A DNA stretch of 44,902 nt from Elusimicrobia bacterium UBA4817. GTDB lineage: Bacteria > Elusimicrobiota > UBA8919. How positions within the stretch are numbered: position 1 is the first letter of the stretch; each line of letters starts with the position of its first letter. Shown piece by piece: positions 7,516-14,018 of the stretch. The position numbers were made by a program, and so were the translations under genes. The notes beneath the pieces were generated by a model. That model was not told the origin of the DNA, made no database searches, and worked only from the letters and a program-made list of their open reading frames with translations. Where the stretch lies: positions 1-44,902 of the forward strand of contig DHFT01000012.1 in assembly GCA_002402375.1 (NCBI GenBank). The letters are read 5' to 3'.

Positions 7516-7590
7516 AAAAGCGTAAAAAGGTAAAAGGGTGAAAAGGTAAAAACGCTTTTACTTTATCACTTTTTAACGATTTCACGCTGT
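7516..7590. repeat. GTAAAAAGG-type imperfect palindrome between pilT and the pilU-like gene
   Basis: Purine-rich units (GTAAAAAGGTAAAAGGGTG and related) are followed by their approximate complement (CTTTTACTTTATCACTTTTT), outer arms AGCGT / ACGCT. It belongs to the same style of heptad-like inverted repeats as the block before pilT. Confidence 0.55.
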
Positions 7591-7602
7591 CAGGGTGTTA
7601 TT

Positions 7603-8691
7603 ATGAACATTGAAGAACTTCTTAAATTAATGGTTGAAAAAAGGGGAACCGATTTGCATCTTAAGGCGGGACTTCCGCCGATGGTAAGAATCAGCGGAGA
7701 CATTCAACCGCTTATATCTGACGAGCAACTTACATCGGAGAAAATCAAATCGCTGGTCTCAAAATATATCGGGTTCGGCGAGGATAAAAAAATTCAGGAA
7801 AATAAAGAGTTTGATTTTGCGTTGGAACTTCCTGGGATTGCCCGTTTCAGAGGCGCACTTTTTATGCAAAAAGGAAATTACGGAGCCGTTTTCAGAACAA
7901 TACCGATGAAAATTCCGACTGTTGATGATTTGAAACTTCCCGCCGTCTTAAAAGAAATTGCCTCAAATAAACAGGGATTGGTTCTGGTCACAGGTCCCAC
8001 CGGAAGCGGTAAATCAACGACTATGGCGGCGATGATAGACCATATCAACAACAACTTCAAAAAAAATATTATTACGATTGAAGACCCTATTGAATTCGTC
8101 CACACCGATAATAAATCAATAATAAACCAGAGGGAAATCGGAATGGATACAAATACATTTTCTTCGGCTCTCAAATCCGCATTACGGCAGGACCCAGATG
8201 TAATCTTAATCGGAGAAATGAGAGATCCCGAGACAATTACAACGGCAATTACCTCGTCGGAAACGGGACATCTTGTTATTTCAACGCTTCATACAAACGA
8301 TACCAAACAAACGATTGACAGAATAATTGATTCATTTCCGCCGGAACAACAGACACAAATACGATTTCAACTTTCGCTTTTTCTGATAGCCGTCGTTGCC
8401 CAGCGACTTGTAAAAAGAAAAGACGGCAGCGGAATGGTTGCTGCGATAGAAATTATGATAAATACGCCGCTAATACGGTCGCTGATCGCAGAAGCAAAAA
8501 CGGGACAGATTTCCAAGGCGATTGAAGATAGCGCGTCATTTTATAAAACACAATCCTTCAATCAATCGCTTTTGTCATTATACAAAGATGGTGTTATATC
8601 TGTTGAGGATGCTCTTGCCACAAGCAACAATCCGTCGGATTTGAAAATTCAGATTCAGTCGGCGGATTTTGCGAAAAAAACAGTAAAATGA
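7603..8691 (+). CDS. PilT/PilU family type IV pilus ATPase
   Basis: A 362-residue paralogue of the upstream PilT with Walker A 'GPTGSGKST' at 131-139, Asp box 'IEDPIEFVH', Walker B 'DVILIGEMRD' and His box 'HLVISTLHTNDT'. In place of the PilT AIRNLIRE region it has 'PLIRSLIAEAKTGQI', and its C-terminus 'TQSFNQSLLSLYKDGVI' resembles PilU, the accessory retraction ATPase that works with PilT under load. The PilU call rests on C-terminal resemblance only. The start has a weak AGGGTG 6 nt upstream. Confidence 0.9.
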   Translation: MNIEELLKLMVEKRGTDLHLKAGLPPMVRISGDIQPLISDEQLTSEKIKSLVSKYIGFGEDKKIQENKEFDFALELPGIARFRGALFMQKGNYGAVFRTIPMKIPTVDDLKLPAVLKEIASNKQGLVLVTGPTGSGKSTTMAAMIDHINNNFKKNIITIEDPIEFVHTDNKSIINQREIGMDTNTFSSALKSALRQDPDVILIGEMRDPETITTAITSSETGHLVISTLHTNDTKQTIDRIIDSFPPEQQTQIRFQLSLFLIAVVAQRLVKRKDGSGMVAAIEIMINTPLIRSLIAEAKTGQISKAIEDSASFYKTQSFNQSLLSLYKDGVISVEDALATSNNPSDLKIQIQSADFAKKTVK

Positions 8692-8699
8692 AAAAATGA

Positions 8700-8847
8700 A
8701 ACCACAGATGGACACAGATAAACACAGATAAACACGGATAACAGCACCGTTGTCATTACGAGGAGCGTAGCGACGAAGTAATCTAAAAAGATTGCTTCGC
8801 TAACGCTCGCAATGACATTTCTGTGAAAATCTGTGAAATCTGTGGTT
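8700..8847. repeat. Composite nested palindrome (CAGAT family around TGTCATT family)
   Basis: Outer arms AACCACAGAT (8700-8709) and ATCTGTGGTT (8838-8847) are exact complements, continued inward by ACACAGATAAAC units on the left and CTGTGAAATC units on the right. Inside lies a second palindrome, TGTCATT at 8751 with AATGACA at 8811-8817, containing GAGGAGCGTAGCGACGAAG and its partial complement. Two repeat families are thus nested in one intergenic space. Confidence 0.75.
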
Positions 8848-8864
8848 AAAACAGGAGGTACGCA

Positions 8865-9752
8865 GTGAACCTAAAATCGGTAGAAATTTTTAAGGAACTT
8901 TCCGACGATGTATTGGATAATTTGTCAAAAATACTTGACGAAAGAAAAGTAAAAAAAGATACTGTGATTTTTGAAGAATCATCTCCGGCAGATGTTTTTT
9001 GCATAATAGCGGAGGGACAAGTTGAGGTTTTCAAACATTTACAGGATAGCGGCACAAAAACGCTTGCCGTATTATCGGCCGGCGATTATTTCGGCGAAAT
9101 GTCGCTGCTTGAAGATAAACCGAGGATAGCATCCGTTAAAGCGGTAAACGATGTCGTTCTGCTTGAAATAAAAAAGAAAAAATTTCTTGATTTAATATCC
9201 GGCAATCTTGATACCGGAATGAAACTTTTATCGGCGATTATGTCAACAACATTAGCCCGACTTTCCGCGACGAACAGTCATCTGACCTTGCTTTACGATA
9301 TAGGAAAAATTATTGCAAGTTCTAAAAACTTGCGACAGATGACTACTGCTGCTTTTACAAATATAGCCAAACATTTCAAGAAAGCAGAGAACGGATTGCT
9401 CGCCGTGTACAACGAATTTACCGATGAACTGGATGTTCATTCGGAGATAAATAAAACTGAGCAAGAAACCATTCCGCTGACGGATTCTTTTGTGCAAAAA
9501 ATATCTGCCAAAAAAGAACTACTGGAAAACGATGCGGAATCAACAATTGCTTCGGCATTTTACTTTGAAGAAAAATTTCTCGGATTTATATCATTTTCAA
9601 GCAACGAAAAAAATGCCTTTATAATGAACGATTTAATCCTTTTATCCTCGGCGGCATCTTTAATTTCCGTCTCAATAAAAAACATTTCTTTTATTTCGGA
9701 AGAAGAAGCAAGACAACGTCTGAAAGAAACAAAGTACACCCAAGGTTGGTAG
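8865..9752 (+). CDS. Cyclic-nucleotide-binding domain protein with GAF-like C-terminus
   Basis: A 295-residue protein. Residues 5-120 form a cNMP-binding fold: 'VFCIIAEGQVEVFK', then the phosphate-binding cassette 'GDYFGEMSLLEDKPRIAS' at 73-90 with the conserved Glu and Arg. Residues about 138-285 look like a GAF-type sensory domain (predicted alpha/beta, ending 'LILLSSAASLISVSIKNI'). There is no helix-turn-helix, so it is a sensor or adaptor and not a CRP-type regulator. The GTG start has a strong AGGAGGT 7 nt upstream. It sits after two pilus motor ATPases, so a role in nucleotide control of motility is a reasonable guess only. The last residues 'KYTQGW' end just before a hairpin. Confidence 0.85.
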   Translation: MNLKSVEIFKELSDDVLDNLSKILDERKVKKDTVIFEESSPADVFCIIAEGQVEVFKHLQDSGTKTLAVLSAGDYFGEMSLLEDKPRIASVKAVNDVVLLEIKKKKFLDLISGNLDTGMKLLSAIMSTTLARLSATNSHLTLLYDIGKIIASSKNLRQMTTAAFTNIAKHFKKAENGLLAVYNEFTDELDVHSEINKTEQETIPLTDSFVQKISAKKELLENDAESTIASAFYFEEKFLGFISFSSNEKNAFIMNDLILLSSAASLISVSIKNISFISEEEARQRLKETKYTQGW

Positions 9753-9753
9753 T

Positions 9754-9775
9754 CGCAATCTTTAGATTGCGTTTT
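9754..9775 (+). terminator. Short hairpin with T run
   Basis: CGCAATC (9754-9760) and GATTGCG (9765-9771) form a 7-bp stem with a 4-nt loop, followed by TTTTATTA. It falls between the cNMP gene stop and the next ATG at 9781, so it is either a weak terminator or a small repeat copy. Confidence 0.45.
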
Positions 9776-9780
9776 ATTAT

Positions 9781-10245
9781 ATGCTTGAAGTAGGATTAAT
9801 ACTTAACTTTTTACATTATTTCATAAACAGGTTTTTTGTAATACCCCTCGGATTCATCGTCGGGCTCGGATGGTGGGGGGCTTTTGCTATTGCACTTTTT
9901 GGCGATATTGTTCAGATGTTTTTGTATTTTTATATTCTTGAAGGCGCCGGCGTTAACAAAAAACTCGGAAAGTTAATATCAAAAAAATTCCCGTCTCAGG
10001 AAAAGGTTGAACGAACAAAAATGGTAAGAAAAGTTAGGGGTATGGGATACATCGGAATAACCATTCTGGCGGCATTACCCGTTTATTTCGGCGGCATGTA
10101 TTCGGCGGTTCTGGTAAGCCATCTTATGCATCTCAACAGAAAAAAATCATATATATTTCTGACAGTCGGCTCTATAATCGGGTCGGCTGTTCTCGTGTTT
10201 GGTTTACAAGGTTTAATCGCTTTATGGAATCTGATAATTACATAA
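9781..10245 (+). CDS. Small multi-drug export family membrane protein (COG2426-like)
   Basis: A 154-residue integral membrane protein with about four hydrophobic segments. It matches my recollection of the 'small multidrug export' family (COG2426): 'INRFFVIPLGFIVGLGWWGA' near the N-terminus and 'GYIGITILAALPVYFGGMYSA' in the second half. The transport activity implied by the name is poorly established for this family. No ribosome binding site is clear before the ATG. Its 3' end overlaps the next gene by 22 bp in another frame, suggesting co-translation. Confidence 0.75.
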   Translation: MLEVGLILNFLHYFINRFFVIPLGFIVGLGWWGAFAIALFGDIVQMFLYFYILEGAGVNKKLGKLISKKFPSQEKVERTKMVRKVRGMGYIGITILAALPVYFGGMYSAVLVSHLMHLNRKKSYIFLTVGSIIGSAVLVFGLQGLIALWNLIIT

Positions 10246-11060
10246 AAATTGCACGGACAATTGAACGACAACTCGGCTGTAAAATATACATTGTCGGGGG
10301 TTATGTCCGAGATAAAATACTCAAATTAAAAAGTGTTGATTTGGATTTTGTCGTTGAGAGAGATGGCTTACCCGTAGCGGAAAATCTTTATAAAAAATTG
10401 GGCGGAAAATTAACTGTTTATAGAAAATTTTTAACTGCGTCTTTGAAATTAGAAAATAATTTTGTAATTGATATCGCAACCGCTAGAATTGAAAAATATC
10501 CAAAACCTGCTTCTATGCCTGTCATTCAACCTGCCAAACTTGAACAGGACTTATTTCGCCGCGATTTCACAATAAACGCCCTCGCCATCCGTCTACCGTC
10601 TACCGTCTACCGTCTACCGTCAATAATAGACCTGTGCGGCGGACTTAACGATATAAAACACAACCTTATCCGAGTACTTCATAAAAAAAGTTTTACCGAC
10701 GACCCGACAAGGATTTTAAGAGCGCTCCGGTATGCCGTTAGATTTAATTTTAAGATAGAAAAAAATACGGAGAAATGGATGAACGAGGCAATCAAAAAAA
10801 ATCTTCTGAAATTAGTTTCAGCACCGAGAATCCGAGATGAATTCGTAAAAACGCTTTCCGAAAAAAAAGCAAAAAAAATACTGACAGAATTCAAAAAAAG
10901 AAAAATCCTGAAGCATATTGACGCTAAACTTGACATTTCCGCGATTTCTGATAAAAAAGAATCCGTTTCAGCCCGCCTAAAAAAACTGCTTAAGAATTTT
11001 ACAGAAGAACAAAAAAAATCATTCCTCAAAAAACTCTGTTTACCGGCAAAAATTTCTTGA
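10224..11060 (+). CDS. CCA-adding enzyme / poly(A) polymerase family nucleotidyltransferase, short
   Basis: The head and neck domains of class II tRNA nucleotidyltransferases are clear: 'GGYVRD' at 25-30, catalytic 'DLD' at 39-41, 'RRDFTINAL' at 112-120, and 'DPTRILRALRY' at 160-170. These enzymes add CCA or A residues to tRNA 3' ends. At 278 residues it lacks most of the C-terminal body and tail domains (usual total 400 or more), so it may be truncated or a specialised short form. Residues 123-133 ('RLPSTVYRLPS') come from a 7-bp tandem repeat that lies where relatives have a short loop. A gain or loss of one repeat unit would shift the frame. It is followed by its own promoter region for the next gene. 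Confidence 0.85.
   Translation: MESDNYIKIARTIERQLGCKIYIVGGYVRDKILKLKSVDLDFVVERDGLPVAENLYKKLGGKLTVYRKFLTASLKLENNFVIDIATARIEKYPKPASMPVIQPAKLEQDLFRRDFTINALAIRLPSTVYRLPSIIDLCGGLNDIKHNLIRVLHKKSFTDDPTRILRALRYAVRFNFKIEKNTEKWMNEAIKKNLLKLVSAPRIRDEFVKTLSEKKAKKILTEFKKRKILKHIDAKLDISAISDKKESVSARLKKLLKNFTEEQKKSFLKKLCLPAKIS
10589..10621 (+). repeat. CCGTCTA heptanucleotide tandem repeat inside the CCA-family gene
   Basis: Four complete copies of CCGTCTA (10589-10595, 10596-10602, 10603-10609, 10610-10616) plus CCGTC. The unit length is not a multiple of three, so copy-number change by slippage would switch the frame and shorten the protein. Confidence 0.9.
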
Positions 11061-11085
11061 CAATTTTTCCGAAAATAGATATAAT
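11057..11085 (+). promoter_or_regulatory. Consensus promoter of the M50 protease gene, near-leaderless
   Basis: TTGACA (11057-11062), 17-nt spacer, TATAAT (11080-11085): a perfect sigma70 consensus. The ATG at 11094 is 8 nt after the -10 box with only A/T between, so the message would start at or within 2 nt of the start codon. Confidence 0.8.
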
Positions 11086-11093
11086 AAAAAAAT

Positions 11094-11735
11094 ATGATTA
11101 CAAATGTTGATTTGATTCTGGCTATTCCGCTTTTGTTTTTTGCCGTCGTGGTGCACGAGTGCTGTCACGGATGGGTCGCTTACTTAAACGGCGACGATAC
11201 CGCAAAAATGTCGGGACGGCTTACACTAAATCCCATACCTCACATTGATATGATGGGAACGGTAATTCTTCCCTTGATTTTAATTTTTACTCACTCGCCG
11301 GTTTTAATCGGTTGGGCAAAGCCCGTTCCTATAAATCCTTACCGTCTCAACAATCCCGTAAAAGACATGGCAAAAGTCGGTCTGGCAGGACCCGGTTCCA
11401 ATTTCGCCATGGCAATTTTATCCGCTTTGATAATTTGGCTTTTTAAGATAACTGGTGTTGACCCTTCCACTGAAATTAACGCTTTAATCATAAAACTTTT
11501 ATACATAAATGTTCAGATAAATCTTGTGCTCGGCGTATTTAATCTGATTCCCATTCCGCCGTTGGACGGCTCCCGCATCGTATCTGCATTTTTACCGACT
11601 CAAATTGCGTTCAAATACAATCAACTTGAAAGATACGGTATTTTTATAATTTTCTTTTTGCTTTCATTCGGTTTTCTTAATTTTCTGTGGCTGATAGTTG
11701 ACATTTTACAAAGAATTTTGTTTATGGGGGTTTAA
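11094..11735 (+). CDS. Site-2 protease family (M50) membrane metalloprotease
   Basis: A 213-residue polytopic membrane protein with the zinc motif 'HECCH' at 21-25 in the first membrane segment and the second motif 'NLIPIPPLDG' at 150-159, supplying the third zinc ligand Asp. This is the compact S2P form without PDZ domains, common next to trpS and scpA in many bacteria. It should cleave membrane-embedded substrates, which are unknown. About five or six hydrophobic segments are visible. It is the first gene of a run M50-trpS-scpA-scpB-EF-G driven by the consensus promoter just upstream. Confidence 0.92.
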   Translation: MITNVDLILAIPLLFFAVVVHECCHGWVAYLNGDDTAKMSGRLTLNPIPHIDMMGTVILPLILIFTHSPVLIGWAKPVPINPYRLNNPVKDMAKVGLAGPGSNFAMAILSALIIWLFKITGVDPSTEINALIIKLLYINVQINLVLGVFNLIPIPPLDGSRIVSAFLPTQIAFKYNQLERYGIFIIFFLLSFGFLNFLWLIVDILQRILFMGV

Positions 11736-12725
11736 GTGTCTATACAGCGTGTGTTATCTGGAATGCGACCGTCGGGAAAATTGCATCTCGGACATCTGCA
11801 CGGCGCACTTTCAAATTGGGTTGAACTGCAGGAAAAATACGAGTGCTTTTATTTCGTCGCCGACTGGCATGCTTTAACAACGGAATATGAAAATACAAAA
11901 AACATAAAAAATGACTCGGTTGATATGGTTATTGACTGGCTTTCCGTCGGGCTTGACCCGGAAAAATCAACCATTTTTGTTCAATCGCAACTTCCCGAAC
12001 ACTCCGAACTCCACCTGTTTTTGTCAATGATAACGCCGCTGTCCTGGCTTGAAAGATGTCCGACATACAAGGAACAACTCAAAGAGATAAAACTTCGCGA
12101 TTTACATACTTACGGATTTCTTGGTTATCCGGTTCTGCAGGCGGCGGACATTCTTATTTACAAAGCGGATAAGGTGCCGGTCGGCGAAGACCAACTGCCT
12201 CATCTGGAACTAACGCGTGAAATAGCCAGAAGATTTAATTCTTTCTACGGAGAAATTTTAACTGAGCCGCAGGCACTTCTTACAAAAACACCGAAAATTC
12301 CAGGCAATGACGGACGGAAAATGTCAAAGTCATACAATAACTGCATTTATCTGTCGGATGAACCGTCGGTAATTTCCAAAAAGATTTCTTCATACATAAC
12401 CGACCCTGCGAGAATTCACCCGACCGATTTAGGTCATCCTGAAATATGTCCTATTTTTGCACTGCATAAAATATATTCGGAAAATTATAAAGAAACGGAA
12501 GAACTGTGTAAAAAAGGTAAAATTGGTTGTGTGAAATGCAAGCAAATACTTACATCTGAAATAATAAAATTATTAGAGCCGATTCAAAAAAAACAGAAAG
12601 AACTTAAAAAAAATCCGGCAGAAATTCACAAAATACTTAAAACCGGAAGCGAAAAAGCCCGGGCAATTGCCGGAAAAACTATCAATGAAATAAGAGACGC
12701 ATTAAAATTATGGAATACGGAGTAA
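11736..12725 (+). CDS. trpS: Tryptophanyl-tRNA synthetase
   Basis: A 329-residue class I aminoacyl-tRNA synthetase charging tRNA-Trp. The HIGH-type motif is 'HLGH' at 17-20 within 'GMRPSGKLHLGHLHGAL'; the KMSKS motif is at 195-199 within 'GNDGRKMSKSYNN'; 'VGEDQLPHLELTREIARRFN' is the typical Trp-binding region. Length is normal. The GTG start immediately follows the M50 stop, with a G-rich RBS (GGGGG) in the end of that gene. It overlaps scpA by 16 bp. Confidence 0.97.
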   Translation: MSIQRVLSGMRPSGKLHLGHLHGALSNWVELQEKYECFYFVADWHALTTEYENTKNIKNDSVDMVIDWLSVGLDPEKSTIFVQSQLPEHSELHLFLSMITPLSWLERCPTYKEQLKEIKLRDLHTYGFLGYPVLQAADILIYKADKVPVGEDQLPHLELTREIARRFNSFYGEILTEPQALLTKTPKIPGNDGRKMSKSYNNCIYLSDEPSVISKKISSYITDPARIHPTDLGHPEICPIFALHKIYSENYKETEELCKKGKIGCVKCKQILTSEIIKLLEPIQKKQKELKKNPAEIHKILKTGSEKARAIAGKTINEIRDALKLWNTE

Positions 12726-13441
12726 AACTGGAAATTTTTGAAGGCCCGATGGACCTTCTTTTGCATCTTATACAAAAAGATGATTTGGATATTTATGATA
12801 TTCCTATTTCTAAAATTACATCGGAATATCTTGCATATCTTAATTTGATGAAAGAGATGAACTTGGAAATTGCCGGGGATTTTCTTATTATGGCGGCAAC
12901 TCTGATGAGGATAAAATCAAAAATGCTTCTCCCACAGCATGAAAATGAAGATGAAGAAGAACTTAATGACCCTCGCGATGAAATTACAAAACGCCTGTTG
13001 GAATATAAAAAATTTAAGGAGGCGTCAAAGGTATTAAAAAACAATCTGGAAAAACAAAAGGATGTTTTCTTCCGTAAAACACAGCCGGAATTTACCGCAG
13101 AGGATTTCGGAGTTGATGTCTCGCTTTTTGATTTAATGGACGCATTCCGGAAGGTTCTTGAAAAAGCAAAAAAGGGTTCAAAAGAAATAATAAAAGAGGA
13201 GTTCACAATTGAGGAAAAAATCCGCATTATTTTTTCATTGCTTGAAGGTAAAAAATTCGTGTCTTTTTATTCTATTTTTCTTAAAGATGAAAGCAGGTAT
13301 TCTATAATTATTACATTTTTGGCGTTACTTGAACTTATAAAAATAGGTCAGATTTATGTCCGTCAGAACGAGACATTTTCCGAGATAAGAATTTATAGAA
13401 GAACGCAGATAAACGCGGATAGCAACGCGGATAAACGCTGA
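12710..13441 (+). CDS. scpA: Segregation and condensation protein A
   Basis: The kleisin subunit bridging the SMC heads. It begins with the family signature 'LEIFEGPMDLLLHLIQKDDLDIYDIPI' (here split by my length limit as 'LEIFEGPMDLLLHLI' plus 'DLDIYDIPI'), followed by 'LAGDFL'-like 'IAGDFLIMAATLMRIKSKML'. An acidic linker follows, and a C-terminal winged-helix region ends near residue 228. It overlaps trpS and precedes scpB, the usual scpAB pair. The last ~14 residues ('RRTQINADSNADKR') are encoded by the start of an intergenic GCGGATA-type repeat, so the natural C-terminus was probably extended by repeat insertion. Confidence 0.95.
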   Translation: MEYGVKLEIFEGPMDLLLHLIQKDDLDIYDIPISKITSEYLAYLNLMKEMNLEIAGDFLIMAATLMRIKSKMLLPQHENEDEEELNDPRDEITKRLLEYKKFKEASKVLKNNLEKQKDVFFRKTQPEFTAEDFGVDVSLFDLMDAFRKVLEKAKKGSKEIIKEEFTIEEKIRIIFSLLEGKKFVSFYSIFLKDESRYSIIITFLALLELIKIGQIYVRQNETFSEIRIYRRTQINADSNADKR

Positions 13442-13485
13442 AAAACATCAGCGTGAAACAGCGTATTGTTCTGCGTAAATCAGCG
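13403..13485. repeat. GCGGATAAACGC-type palindromic repeat, partly inside scpA
   Basis: Units such as ACGCAGATAAACGCGGATA are followed by partial complements (CATCAGCG, GCGTAAATCAGCG). The left arm encodes the scpA tail and the right arm ends at the scpB ribosome binding site. It belongs to the same family as the repeats near 8700, 28540 and 33840. Confidence 0.65.
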
Positions 13486-13493
13486 AGGTGTAC

Positions 13494-14018
13494 ATGGAAC
13501 TTAAAAAAATACTGGAAGCGCTTTTGTTTGTGTCACAGGGACCGTTGAAACTTGAAAGAATTATTGAGATTACGGAAAAATCCGCCGACGAGGTAAATCA
13601 GGCGATTTCCGAATTAAAAAAGGATTATGAAGAAAAACAGTCGCCTATACAAATTATAGAAATAGCCGGCGGGTGGCAATTTTCAACAAAGCGTGATTTT
13701 GCACCGTTTATCAGAAAACTTTTCAAAGAAGAAACAACGCTTAAACTTTCAACATCGGCACTTGAAACGCTTGCGATAGTTGCCTACAAACAGCCGCTAA
13801 CCCGCGCCGAAATTGAACAAATCCGCGGCGTTGAGGTAAGTGCCGTCCTGAAAACGCTTGTTGAAAAAAATCTGATAAGAACCTGCGGAAAAAAAGATAC
13901 CGTCGGGACGCCGTTTCTCTACGGGACCACCCAGCAGTTTTTGATATATTTCGGACTTAAATCAACCGATGAACTTCCGTCGCTGGAAGAAATAAATGTT
14001 GAAGGAGAACAGCAATGA
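13494..14018 (+). CDS. scpB: Segregation and condensation protein B
   Basis: A 174-residue tandem winged-helix protein that dimerises on the kleisin ScpA in the SMC complex. Family features: 'LKKILEALLFVSQGPLKLERI' at the N-terminus and 'TSALETLAIVAYKQPLTRAE' followed by 'IEQIRGVEVSAVLKTLVEK' in the second half. A GTG 6 nt earlier lies within the GAGGTG ribosome binding site, so the ATG at 13494 is preferred. The stop overlaps the next ATG by 4 bp (ATGA). Confidence 0.95.
   Translation: MELKKILEALLFVSQGPLKLERIIEITEKSADEVNQAISELKKDYEEKQSPIQIIEIAGGWQFSTKRDFAPFIRKLFKEETTLKLSTSALETLAIVAYKQPLTRAEIEQIRGVEVSAVLKTLVEKNLIRTCGKKDTVGTPFLYGTTQQFLIYFGLKSTDELPSLEEINVEGEQQ

Noticed and set aside
8700..8847. 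CACAGATAAACACAG units as a mini-CRISPR
   Set aside because: They form two arms of one palindrome and not repeats with unique spacers.
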